From contig CAMYJJ010000014.1 in NCBI GenBank assembly GCA_947258735.1, positions 1-22,552 on the forward strand: 22,552 nt of DNA, read 5' to 3'. Source of the stretch: Thermodesulfovibrionia bacterium (GTDB taxonomy: Bacteria; Nitrospirota; Thermodesulfovibrionia; UBA6902). This document shows, one piece after another, positions 8,488-15,875 of this stretch (positions are counted from its first letter, which is position 1; each line of letters opens with the position of its first letter). A model generated the notes under the pieces. The model made no database searches, was not told the DNA's origin, and was given only the letters and a program-made list of their open reading frames with translations. The translations under genes and the position numbers were made by a program.

Positions 8488-9992
8488 GAACAATCAGAAT
8501 ATTTGATACAACGTTACGGGACGGGGAGCAGTCTCCCGGCGCATCTATGAACACCGGAGAGAAACTCCAGGTAGCCAGACAGCTTGCACGGCTTGGTGTA
8601 GACATCATTGAAGCCGGATTTGCCATTGCGTCACCGGGTGATTTTGAGGCGATCAGGACCATAGGCGGAGAAGTTGAGGGCCCTGTCATCTGCAGCCTTG
8701 CACGGGCAAAGGAAGAGGACATTAAAAGGGCATGGGAGGCCATCAGCAATGCACCAAAGAAAATGATCCACACGTTTCACTCTACATCAGATATACATCT
8801 TAAATATCAATTCAAGGTAGACCGTGAAACAGCCCTGAAAAGGTCTGTTGAGATGGTACAGCTGGCAAAGAGTTATGTTGATGATGTTGAGTTTTCACCC
8901 ATGGACGCTACCCGTACAGATATATCGTATCTCTGTGATGTGGTGGAAGCAGTGATCGAAGCAGGCGCATTGACAGTCAATATTCCGGACACGGTCGGAT
9001 ATATCATCCCCAGTGAGTTCGGGTCAATGATTAAGGAGATCCATAACAGGGTGAAGAATATTAATAAGGCGGTGATCGCTGTCCATTGCCATAATGATCT
9101 GGGTCTTGCTTCTTCCAATTCACTGTCTGCCGTGCTGAACGGTGCAGGTCAGATTGAGTGTACTGTCAACGGTATCGGCGAACGGGCCGGCAACTGTTCC
9201 ATGGAAGAAGTGGTCATGGCGATCAAGACACGAAAAGACTTCTTCAATGCAGAAACCAATATCAATACTGAAGAGATTATGCGCAGCAGCAGGCTCGTGA
9301 CGAAAATTACGGGTATGAGCGTTCAGCCGAACAAGGCGATAGTCGGGGCTAACGCATTTGCCCATGAATCCGGCATCCATCAGGACGGCCTGTTAAAAGA
9401 AAAAACCACGTACGAAATCATTACCCCTGAAACCATCGGTCTTCACAAGACACAGTTCGTGCTGGGAAAGCACTCCGGCAGACACGCATTCAGGACGAGA
9501 CTGAAAGAGATCGGGTATGACCTCGATGATGATGCAATTAACAGTGCCTTTGAGCGCTTTAAAAAAGTCGCAGACCAGAAAAAAGAGATATTCGATGAAG
9601 ACCTTGAGACCATTGTGACAGAGGAGTATTCAATGGTTCCTGAAACCTACAGCCTTGTTGATATGTTTGTATCAGCCGGAATGGGTAAAGAGCCCGAAGG
9701 CACGGTCAAACTTAGAATCGGTGATACGGTCATGGAAAAAACTGCACAGGGAGACGGCCCTGTTGATGCTGTCTTTATGGCAATTGCCAAGATAACAGAA
9801 ACTAAAAGCAAGCTTCAGAAGTATGAAGTCAAGGCCATAACTGGAGGCACTGACGCTTTGGGTGAGGTCATCTGCACTCTTGAAGAGGATGACAGATCAG
9901 TAAGCGGTCACGGAGCTGACACTGATATTATTACAGCGTCTGCCAAAGCTTATATTAATGCATTGAACAAGCTGGCTGCAAGAAAGACATAA
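8484..9992 (+). CDS. leuA: 2-isopropylmalate synthase
   Basis: 502 residues, the bacterial LeuA length. Condenses 2-oxoisovalerate, made by the preceding ilv genes, with acetyl-CoA, committing carbon to leucine. DRE-TIM barrel at about 1-270 with FDTTLRDGEQSPG (R12, D13) and metal ligands H201 and H203 (HCHND), then NGIGERAGN and GKHSGRHAF. The C-terminal LeuA allosteric domain (about 360-500) is present, so leucine feedback is expected. It starts within the pssA stop (ATGA), with AAGGAAG 8-14 bases upstream. Citramalate synthase is a possible alternative, but the motif set and length fit LeuA. leuC/leuD lie 1.4 kb downstream and leuB is not in the window. Confidence 0.96.
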   Translation: MRTIRIFDTTLRDGEQSPGASMNTGEKLQVARQLARLGVDIIEAGFAIASPGDFEAIRTIGGEVEGPVICSLARAKEEDIKRAWEAISNAPKKMIHTFHSTSDIHLKYQFKVDRETALKRSVEMVQLAKSYVDDVEFSPMDATRTDISYLCDVVEAVIEAGALTVNIPDTVGYIIPSEFGSMIKEIHNRVKNINKAVIAVHCHNDLGLASSNSLSAVLNGAGQIECTVNGIGERAGNCSMEEVVMAIKTRKDFFNAETNINTEEIMRSSRLVTKITGMSVQPNKAIVGANAFAHESGIHQDGLLKEKTTYEIITPETIGLHKTQFVLGKHSGRHAFRTRLKEIGYDLDDDAINSAFERFKKVADQKKEIFDEDLETIVTEEYSMVPETYSLVDMFVSAGMGKEPEGTVKLRIGDTVMEKTAQGDGPVDAVFMAIAKITETKSKLQKYEVKAITGGTDALGEVICTLEEDDRSVSGHGADTDIITASAKAYINALNKLAARKT

Positions 9993-10100
9993 CTGCTGGG
10001 GCCTGGCATACCGTGCTCTTTCATAGTCTATGTTCATCTGTCTGTTATTACAGCTTGAACGGAACCTGATGTACCATTTGTCGTCCGCTGTGTGTTATTC

Positions 10101-10373
10101 ATGGGGCAATTCTTCCATTCAATCAATAAAGCATCACGCTCTGCAATAACATGTGTTCTGCTGGGCTTTTTGAGCTGTGTACTATTCGGAATATTTTCAG
10201 GACTCCCGGCAATTATCCTTGCGCATATATTACTGATGAGAAATAAAAAGGAGCCCGAACGATTTGCATCATTAGATAAAAAACTGATAATAAGCGGATT
10301 GGTTCTTGGTTATACCGGCATAGTTTTATCTTTAATGTTTGGCTTCAGTATGTGGAAATTAATAAGCACATAA
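10101..10373 (+). CDS. small DUF4190-like membrane protein
   Basis: 90 residues with two hydrophobic stretches (about 17-46 and 63-86) joined by a charged loop (RNKKEPERF). The arrangement LGFLSCVLFGIFSGLPAIILAH, charged loop, then LVLGYTGIVLSLMF resembles DUF4190, a small domain of unknown function in bacterial membrane proteins. The start is uncertain: ATG 10101 or GTG 10092 (three codons longer), neither with a clear Shine-Dalgarno. It sits alone between leuA and the opposite-strand PilZ gene. Confidence 0.65.
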   Translation: MGQFFHSINKASRSAITCVLLGFLSCVLFGIFSGLPAIILAHILLMRNKKEPERFASLDKKLIISGLVLGYTGIVLSLMFGFSMWKLIST

Positions 10374-10471
10374 CCGTTTATCCCAACTGAGCGGGTCAGC
10401 CACGGGGTGTGATATAGCAACGGGAAAAAAGGGTTCATTTACCTCCAGGGCAGTCAGGATGATAAAATTCG

Positions 10472-10804
10472 TTATGTTGAAGAGGCGGCTAAATGTGAAG
10501 AAGATTCAAGGTTCGCGAGAATATCAAGATACTCTTCAGGCGGATTTACCAGCTCAACTCCCATACTGTAATAAAAACCATGTTTTTCTGCCAGCCTGCT
10601 GATCTTCACCGGAATATCCATAGACCTGTCGTTCAGTGAAAGCTGTACATTAAACATTGATTTATAATAATAAAGACACATATCCAGTTCAATAAACATG
10701 CCATTTCCTGACAGATTTGTGATAGTGCCGGTGTGCATTGTTTCATCATAAAAGAATTTTACACGTACATTCTTGGGTATTCTCTTAAAAACTCTTCTCT
10801 CCAT
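10472..10804 (-). CDS. PilZ domain protein (probable c-di-GMP binding)
   Basis: 110 residues, a stand-alone PilZ domain. The two cyclic-di-GMP contact motifs are present: R4-x3-R8 (RVFKR) near the N-terminus and N30-x-S-x2-G35 (NLSGNG). The rest fits the beta-barrel, with MGVELVNPP near the end. Single-domain PilZ proteins act as c-di-GMP receptors in motility, exopolysaccharide control or surface behaviour; the partner here is unknown. Start ATG 10804 is supported by GGAGG five bases upstream (10810-10814, complement). Neighbours give no functional clue: it interrupts the leucine genes on the opposite strand. Confidence 0.87.
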   Translation of the reverse strand: MERRVFKRIPKNVRVKFFYDETMHTGTITNLSGNGMFIELDMCLYYYKSMFNVQLSLNDRSMDIPVKISRLAEKHGFYYSMGVELVNPPEEYLDILANLESSSHLAASST

Positions 10805-11288
10805 ATGTTCCTCCGCCGTGAAAAATTGCCGGGTGTTCCTGATTATGTCGTCAACAGCTGCATAGATGACAGGTAATGAGAACGAAGCCAGTACATGCTG
10901 ATTACGTCATGATGCACGCGGTCAATGTGACGATCACTCCCGATGGAATTAAGAATGCAACTAGAGTGCCAACAAAAAGAAGAAGTACTATCTGTTTGAA
11001 TTCATTTAGTATTTGAAACCCGGTTCAATGGCAACAGTCAATGTAATACGCTTTTTGTATACTTTTTAATACTATTATCAGAGAATTAGTGTACAAGCAG
11101 GTCAGAAGAAAGCCTGTATCCAGTAGAATTAAACTGTTAGCAGATTATAAAGTGTATGATTTTCCCATTCAGGAAGGTACATTCCCACGTAGAGGGGTCA
11201 TGCCTGCACAGGCCGTTGAGCATTTTAAAATGCGATGATCCATCATTCTGAATCTGTACAAACGCGCCCCTCATACAGCAAACTTCAT
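10805..11288. other. about 480 bases with no recognisable gene
   Basis: Upstream flank of the PilZ gene, whose promoter is expected near 10820-10900 on the minus strand, leading into the leuC promoter. One stretch (11047-11238, plus strand) is open for 63 codons, with a possible GTG at 11089, no Shine-Dalgarno and no recognised similarity. A loose inverted repeat TTGAA-N6-TTCAA is at 11013-11028. The region may be the scar of a lost gene between leuA and leuC, but no family was identified. Confidence 0.5.
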
Positions 11289-11318
11289 TTGACTATTCCC
11301 GATAATTTCAGGTAACAT
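11289..11318 (+). promoter_or_regulatory. candidate sigma-70 promoter of leuCD
   Basis: TTGACT (11289-11294, 5/6) and TAACAT (11313-11318, 4/6) are spaced 18 bases apart, about 50 bases before the leuC start. An AT-only hairpin ATAAATA/TATTTAT (11336-11353) lies in the leader just before the Shine-Dalgarno. Confidence 0.4.
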
Positions 11319-11371
11319 TTTTATTCGATTTCTCAATAAATAGAATTATTTATCAGCAAGTTGGAGGATAC

Positions 11372-12625
11372 GTGACGATAACAGAAAAAATTCTGGCTAT
11401 GCATGCAGGTAAGGACAAAGTCTCAGCCGGAGAGCTTATAAATGCAAAACTGGATATCATTCTTGCCAATGACATCACTGCCCCGATCTCGATCAGAGAA
11501 TTTAATAAGATCGGCGCAAAGGATGTCTTTGACAAAGATAAAATAGCATTTATCCCTGACCACTTTGCTCCGCAGAAAGATATCAAGGCCGCTGAGCAGT
11601 GCAAGATGTTGAGGGATTTTTCACGGGAACATGACCTGAGCCTGTATTTTGAAGTCGGCAGAATGGGCGTGGAACACGCCCTCCTCCCTGAACAGGGGAT
11701 TGTACTGCCGGGTGACCTGGTCATAGGTGCTGACAGTCATACATGCACGTATGGTGCGCTCGGTGCCTTTTCAACCGGTGTAGGTTCAACCGATGTTGCA
11801 TCAGCAATGGCAACAGGTGAATGCTGGTTCAAGGTGCCTGAGTCCATGAAGTTTGTTTATTACGGAAAGTTAAATAAATGGGTCAGCGGCAAAGACCTCA
11901 TCCTCCATACAATCGGTGATATCGGCGTTGACGGTGCATTATACAGGGCCATGGAGATAGAGGGTGAAGCAATCAGCGCACTGCCGATGTCAGGCAGACT
12001 GACCATGTGCAACATGGCGATTGAGGCTGGAGGCAAAAACGGGATCATCGTGCCTGATGAGGTTACAGAAGAGTATGTTAAAGGCAGGGCAAAAAGAGAA
12101 TATACATTTTATACATCTGACAAAGATGCTGCATATGTCGATGTCAGGGAATATGACTGCTCAAAGATCGAGCCGACGGTGTCCTGCCCTCACCTGCCCT
12201 CAAACACAAAACCGGCATCTGAATTGGCAGATGTTACAATCGACCAGGTCGTTGTAGGCTCCTGCACAAACGGCAGGATTGAAGACATGCGTGAAGCTGC
12301 AGAAGTAATCAGGGGCAGGAAAGTAAACCCTAACACAAGAATGATCGTTATTCCTGCGACCCAAGAGATTTATCTGCAGGCCATGAAAGAAGGTCTTGCA
12401 GAGATATTTGTAAATGCTGAAGCGGTATTTTCTACTCCCACGTGCGGCCCATGCCTTGGCGGACATATGGGGATTCTCGCAAAAGGTGAAAAGGCAATTG
12501 CCACGACAAACAGAAATTTCGTCGGCAGAATGGGAGACCCGGGCAGTGAGGTATATCTCTCCAATCCCGCGGTTGCAGCAGCGTCAGCTATAATGGGAAG
12601 GATAGCATTACCTGAGGAAGTTTGA
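11372..12625 (+). CDS. leuC: 3-isopropylmalate dehydratase, large subunit
   Basis: 417 residues, the HacA/archaeal-type LeuC length, shorter than the roughly 465-residue enterobacterial form. With LeuD it isomerises 2-isopropylmalate to 3-isopropylmalate through a [4Fe-4S] cluster. Cluster ligands are C298 (GSCTNGR), C358 and C361 (TCGPC). [21 protein letters not shown] is the conserved aconitase-family core. GTG start at 11372, with GGAGG four bases upstream (11363-11367). It is separated from leuD by a 139-base gap containing heptad element 5. A homoaconitase role is formally possible, but adjacency to leuD and the leuA upstream favour leucine. Confidence 0.95.
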   Translation: MTITEKILAMHAGKDKVSAGELINAKLDIILANDITAPISIREFNKIGAKDVFDKDKIAFIPDHFAPQKDIKAAEQCKMLRDFSREHDLSLYFEVGRMGVEHALLPEQGIVLPGDLVIGADSHTCTYGALGAFSTGVGSTDVASAMATGECWFKVPESMKFVYYGKLNKWVSGKDLILHTIGDIGVDGALYRAMEIEGEAISALPMSGRLTMCNMAIEAGGKNGIIVPDEVTEEYVKGRAKREYTFYTSDKDAAYVDVREYDCSKIEPTVSCPHLPSNTKPASELADVTIDQVVVGSCTNGRIEDMREAAEVIRGRKVNPNTRMIVIPATQEIYLQAMKEGLAEIFVNAEAVFSTPTCGPCLGGHMGILAKGEKAIATTNRNFVGRMGDPGSEVYLSNPAVAAASAIMGRIALPEEV

Positions 12626-12632
12626 ACAAACA

Positions 12633-12743
12633 GTTAATAGTTAATCGTTATTAGTTATTTGCATCTTGATACGTATACATGATATTTATAAGCAAACGAA
12701 CTGGATGGTTATTTTTAATAACATATAACTTATAACTAATAAC
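12633..12743. repeat. heptad inverted-repeat element 5 (leuC-leuD gap)
   Basis: Left units GTTAATA GTTAATC GTTATTA GTTATTT (12633-12660) and right units TAATAAC ATATAAC TTATAAC TAATAAC (12716-12743), four exact heptads each. GTTATTA is the inverse complement of TAATAAC. The 55-base spacer contains no gene. Confidence 0.9.
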
Positions 12744-12764
12744 ATTTTCCCCTGGAGGAAAAAA

Positions 12765-13262
12765 TTGATATTAAAAGGTAAAGTCTGGAAGTTCGGTGAC
12801 AATATAGATACAGATGCGATCATCCCTGCGCGTTATTTAAATACATCTGATCCTGCAGAGCTGGCCAAACATGTGATGGAAGATGCAGACAAAGATTTCC
12901 CTTCAAAAGTTAAAAAAGGCGATATGATAATCGCTCAGGCCAATTTCGGATGCGGTTCGTCAAGGGAACATGCCCCGATCGCAATCAAGGCGGCAGGTAT
13001 GCAGGCAGTCATTGCAAAAAGCTTTGCCCGTATCTTTTACAGAAATTCATTTAACATAGGGCTGCCCATCTTTGAATCTGATGAAGCTGCTGAGAAAATC
13101 ACGGAAGGTGATGAAATTGAGGTCGATGCAGACAACGGTGTAATAAAAAATATCTCCAAAGGTGAAGAGTATACTGCCAAGCCTATTCCTCCCTTCATGC
13201 AGGAGCTGATCTCTGCAGGTGGACTGATTGAATGGACAAAGAAGAGGATAAGCAGTTTTTGA
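12765..13262 (+). CDS. leuD: 3-isopropylmalate dehydratase, small subunit
   Basis: 165 residues, the short LeuD form that pairs with the 420-residue LeuC type. Swivelling domain with [14 protein letters not shown] at about 13-26 and the substrate loop [10 protein letters not shown] at about 64-73. TTG start at 12765, with GGAGG six bases upstream (12754-12758). The family N-terminus ([15 protein letters not shown]) supports it. leuB would normally be expected close by, but the next gene is an unrelated one on the other strand. Confidence 0.95.
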   Translation: MILKGKVWKFGDNIDTDAIIPARYLNTSDPAELAKHVMEDADKDFPSKVKKGDMIIAQANFGCGSSREHAPIAIKAAGMQAVIAKSFARIFYRNSFNIGLPIFESDEAAEKITEGDEIEVDADNGVIKNISKGEEYTAKPIPPFMQELISAGGLIEWTKKRISSF

Positions 13263-13268
13263 TTCTTG

Positions 13269-13292
13269 GTTGTTAGTTCTCAGTTATATAAC
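13269..13292. repeat. heptad half-element 6 (after leuD)
   Basis: GTT recurs at 13269, 13276 and 13283, 7 bases apart, and the last unit forms the 10-base palindrome GTTATATAAC (13283-13292). It looks like a short or decayed member of the series, seven bases after the leuD stop. Confidence 0.55.
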
Positions 13293-13316
13293 TTATCCGC
13301 TCAAAACTTTTATGTA

Positions 13317-13832
13317 TTACTCCATTTCAGCAAGTACGGTTGCATATTTACGTATTACCATATCAGGCATAGAACCATCAATGACAAGAAGTATATTGTC
13401 CCTGCTCAATGACCACGTATGTAATTTCCCATTATTGTTCAGAGCAAGATAGTGTTTTTTAACCTTATCAAATTCATTCTTTTCATGAAATTCCAGAACA
13501 CACCCTTGAAGTTGTCGTGAATTTAAAGAAACCGAAAACCTTATAGCCTCTTTAGTTTTAGCGGACAAACCGGACAGTTCAATGTCTGCATCCTTTTTCG
13601 TTTTTTCAACTGTTAACCCATTTCCTGTAAATGTCTTAATAACATCTGCCGCTAACCACATCTGCGGCCAACCCGGTGGTCGAGGTGCGACTCTGATAAC
13701 ATGATTAATATGTACGGTTGCTCCAGGTCCCGCAGGACCGCGGAAGCGATGCGCACATGCAATGTCGATTAGTGAAGAAATTAATATGATTGATAAAATC
13801 ATAACCATTCCATTTATTTTTATAAACTTCAT
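13317..13832 (-). CDS. secreted hypothetical protein
   Basis: 171 residues. The N-terminus has a basic start (MKFIKI), a hydrophobic core at about 8-24 and ACA-H, a plausible signal peptidase I site. The Cys at 26 is not in a good lipobox, because Asp is at -3. The mature part has a Gly/Pro-rich stretch (RGPAGPGA), WPQMWLAADVIKTF and a C-terminal alpha/beta region ending in IRKYATVLAEME. No family was recognised. ATG 13832 is chosen over the longer frame to 13910 because AAGGAG sits about 8 bases upstream and the signal peptide then begins at residue 1. It lies downstream of a sigma-54 promoter and of the small peptide ORF, whose stop overlaps this Shine-Dalgarno region. Confidence 0.72.
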   Translation of the reverse strand: MKFIKINGMVMILSIILISSLIDIACAHRFRGPAGPGATVHINHVIRVAPRPPGWPQMWLAADVIKTFTGNGLTVEKTKKDADIELSGLSAKTKEAIRFSVSLNSRQLQGCVLEFHEKNEFDKVKKHYLALNNNGKLHTWSLSRDNILLVIDGSMPDMVIRKYATVLAEME

Positions 13833-13845
13833 GCTCTGTCTCCTT

Positions 13846-13953
13846 TCAGATTTTACCGCATACAGGGGGATCTCCATTGGACATGCTTGATATAAATATC
13901 CATATCCCAACGATAAGAATTACTAATACAATGACTGTTAATATCAGCACCAC
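13846..13953 (-). CDS. candidate 35-residue membrane peptide
   Basis: From GTG 13953 the frame encodes about 35 residues: a strongly hydrophobic helix (VVLILTVIVLVILIVGIWIF) followed by a short polar tail (SSMSNGDPPVCGKI) and stop 13846-13848. A-rich AAAGGG (13959-13964) precedes the GTG by about 5 bases. The frame remains open to TTG 13986 with a basic stretch (IPKKR) before the helix, but that TTG would lie at the predicted transcription start. It is the first frame after the sigma-54 promoter and its stop overlaps the ribosome site of the next gene. Composition argues for a real single-pass peptide. No homology is claimed. Confidence 0.4.
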   Translation of the reverse strand: MVLILTVIVLVILIVGIWIFISSMSNGDPPVCGKI

Positions 13954-13998
13954 ATCAACCCTTTTTTTAGGTATGCATTGATACAACTGATAATTATA

Positions 13999-14017
13999 TT
14001 GCAATAGCCCTGCCAGT
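13999..14017 (-). promoter_or_regulatory. sigma-54 (-24/-12) promoter
   Basis: On the minus strand the sequence reads CTGGCAGGGCTATTGCAA: GG at 14014-14013 and GC at 14002-14001, exactly ten bases apart. It matches the YTGGCACGrNNNTTGCW consensus except for one base (G for C). Transcription should start near 13989 and run into the membrane peptide and secreted protein. The sigma-54 activator gene lies about 200 bases upstream on the same strand. Confidence 0.8.
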
Positions 14018-14039
14018 TATCCAATGAGATATAATTTAT

Positions 14040-14094
14040 TTATCTTTAAATAAAAGGATGTTACAGTGATGAAGTTTAAGTTTATTTAAGATAA
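14040..14094. promoter_or_regulatory. inverted repeat upstream of the sigma-54 promoter (candidate activator site)
   Basis: TTATCTTTAAATAAA (14040-14054) faces TTTATTTAAGATAA (14081-14094), inverse complements with one base missing. It is centred about 78 bases upstream of the predicted transcription start, a normal distance for an enhancer-binding protein. There is no U-tract, so a terminator for the upstream gene is less likely. Confidence 0.5.
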
Positions 14095-14212
14095 GGGTTG
14101 TAAAGTTTCGCGGGATTCATCAGAGCATAAAATAGCAACTATTATTAATAAAAGGATAATTATCTTACAAGAACATGTTTCAGGTGCAACATATGTTGCA
14201 AGTCACAAGGGA

Positions 14213-15646
14213 TTACTTTTTACGATTTAATCTGCGGTTCAATGCCTGACGCGAAATTCCCAGCAATGAAGCTGCAATACCCTGGTTGCCGTCAGACTGC
14301 TTCAAAGCATCAGATATCAGAATGTTCTCAGCCTCTTTCAATGTGGGGAAATGTCCAAAAAAATCTGATAATGCTTCAGCACCCCGATTTGGTATTTCCG
14401 GATGATCTTGCATTACCCCACCCTTCTGCTTAATAAACTTTTTAAAATACCCTAAAAAAGCCTTACCTGCTTTATGTTGAGCAACAGCATCATGCACCAT
14501 TGCCTGAAGTTCCCTTATATTTCCCGGGAACTGATAGGTTGACAAAAGCATAACCAGTTCAGGTGACAATTGAGGTTTCTTCTTGCCAAGGGATGATGAT
14601 GCTTCATCAATAAAGTGATCTAGCAGTAAAGGTATGTCCTCAATCCTCTCACGCAGAGGCGGTATGTGAAGATGGTGTGTACAGAGTCTGTAATACAGGT
14701 CCTGCCTGTACTTTCCATCATATACGAGTTTTGTAAGGTCCTTATTTGAGCTTGTTACAATCCGTGCACTGCTTTTCACAGGTACATCAGATCCAACCTG
14801 ATAAAATGTCCTTTCTTCCAGGAGACGAAGAAGCTTTACCTGGGACTGTTCATTGAGGTCTCCTATTTCATCGAGATGAAGGGTGCCGCCTGCTGCCTTT
14901 TGAATAAATCCGCTCCGGTTCGAGTCTGCTCCGGTAAAGGCACCCTTTTTATGGCCGAATAATGCATCCGAAAACATCGCGTCATCCAGTCCGGCAGTAT
15001 TTATGGATATAAGATCACCGGATAATCCTCCCGTCTCATGGAGGACTCTAACAATCAGCTCTTTTCCAACACCAGTTTCACCGGTGATCAGAACAGGCCT
15101 CTTCGACAGCGCAATAGCCTCAACATAATGGAAAAGCGAAATCATTTTTCTGTTTCGAGTAATAATGCCGGCAAAGGCTTCTTTGTTCTCTAGCTTTTCT
15201 GACAGAAAATGTTTTTTCAGTGCGCTTATCTCATCTTCCAGTTCTTTTCTCTGGGAAATGTCTTTTGCAACAGCATACACAAGGCCTTCATCTAGATCAG
15301 TATGAGCAGTCCACGCAAGCCACTTGTAAGACCCGTCTTTACACATATATCTGTGTTCACAATATGTAAGGCTCTCTCCGCTTTTTAATCGGTTCACTTC
15401 CGAAATATTACTATCACGCTCATCCGGAACAAGGAACTCATAAAACGGTTTTGAAAACAGTTCTTCTCTGGAATATCCCAGCAGTTTTTCAAAGGCTGGA
15501 TTAATGATCTTAAAGTATCCGTCAAGACCTGCAACACAAAGCATGTCATCTGAATGTTCAAAGAAGTGCTTGTAATAATTCCCGGATTCAGTCAGTTCTT
15601 TCTTCATGTTCCCTTGCAGACCCCGATTTTCCGTATACCCTGCCAT
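14213..15646 (-). CDS. sigma-54 dependent transcriptional activator with PAS sensor
   Basis: 477 residues. A single PAS domain (about 22-135, ending in the PAC-like DISQRKELEDEI) serves as sensor; there is no receiver domain, so it is not a classical response regulator. The AAA+ domain (about 160-395) is complete: Walker A GETGVGKE at 189-196, the sigma-54 contact loop GAFTGA at 235-240, Walker B GTLHLDE at 254-260, and arginines R314/R320 in YRQDLYYR. The C-terminal Fis-type HTH (about 436-475) contains GNQGIAASLLGISRQALNRRL. ATG 15646 is used; an internal ATG (15607) is possible, but AAGGGA lies too close to it. The PAS ligand cannot be read from sequence. The nearby sigma-54 promoter at 13999-14017 is the obvious target. 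Confidence 0.93.
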   Translation of the reverse strand: MAGYTENRGLQGNMKKELTESGNYYKHFFEHSDDMLCVAGLDGYFKIINPAFEKLLGYSREELFSKPFYEFLVPDERDSNISEVNRLKSGESLTYCEHRYMCKDGSYKWLAWTAHTDLDEGLVYAVAKDISQRKELEDEISALKKHFLSEKLENKEAFAGIITRNRKMISLFHYVEAIALSKRPVLITGETGVGKELIVRVLHETGGLSGDLISINTAGLDDAMFSDALFGHKKGAFTGADSNRSGFIQKAAGGTLHLDEIGDLNEQSQVKLLRLLEERTFYQVGSDVPVKSSARIVTSSNKDLTKLVYDGKYRQDLYYRLCTHHLHIPPLRERIEDIPLLLDHFIDEASSSLGKKKPQLSPELVMLLSTYQFPGNIRELQAMVHDAVAQHKAGKAFLGYFKKFIKQKGGVMQDHPEIPNRGAEALSDFFGHFPTLKEAENILISDALKQSDGNQGIAASLLGISRQALNRRLNRKK

Positions 15647-15696
15647 GAGTCATATTTTCATTATCTCCTGCCTTATAATCCTTACATTTGGAGTTG

Positions 15697-15728
15697 ATTA
15701 TATATCTCTTAAGTAAAAACACTGTAAA
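15697..15728 (-). promoter_or_regulatory. candidate promoter of the PAS/sigma-54 regulator
   Basis: On the minus strand TTTACA (15728-15723, 5/6) precedes TATATA (15704-15699), 18 bases apart, overlapping a perfect TATAAT (15702-15697). It lies about 50 bases before the start codon in the 229-base divergent gap. Confidence 0.35.
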
Positions 15729-15875
15729 CTAAGATATTCCATACTATAACAAAAAGTAATCCGTGCGTCTCGATTCACTGATTCAACCTTTACTTTAATC
15801 AGGAAAAACATATTTCCAGCTCATCTCCAATTCCATTTTATTTTAAAATGTATCTGCTCTTGATATGATAGAGCA

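Noticed and set aside
11013..11028. TTGAA-N6-TTCAA as a Crp/Fnr site
   Set aside because: Half-sites are only five bases and differ from TTGAC/TTGAT; no promoter is aligned with it.
11089..11238. 49-codon frame with GTG start in the leuA-leuC gap
   Set aside because: No ribosome site, no recognised similarity and a length expected by chance, so not called as a gene.
13833..13910. N-terminal extension of the secreted hypothetical protein
   Set aside because: It would bury the signal peptide, and AAGGAG supports ATG 13832; the same bases encode the small membrane peptide in another frame.
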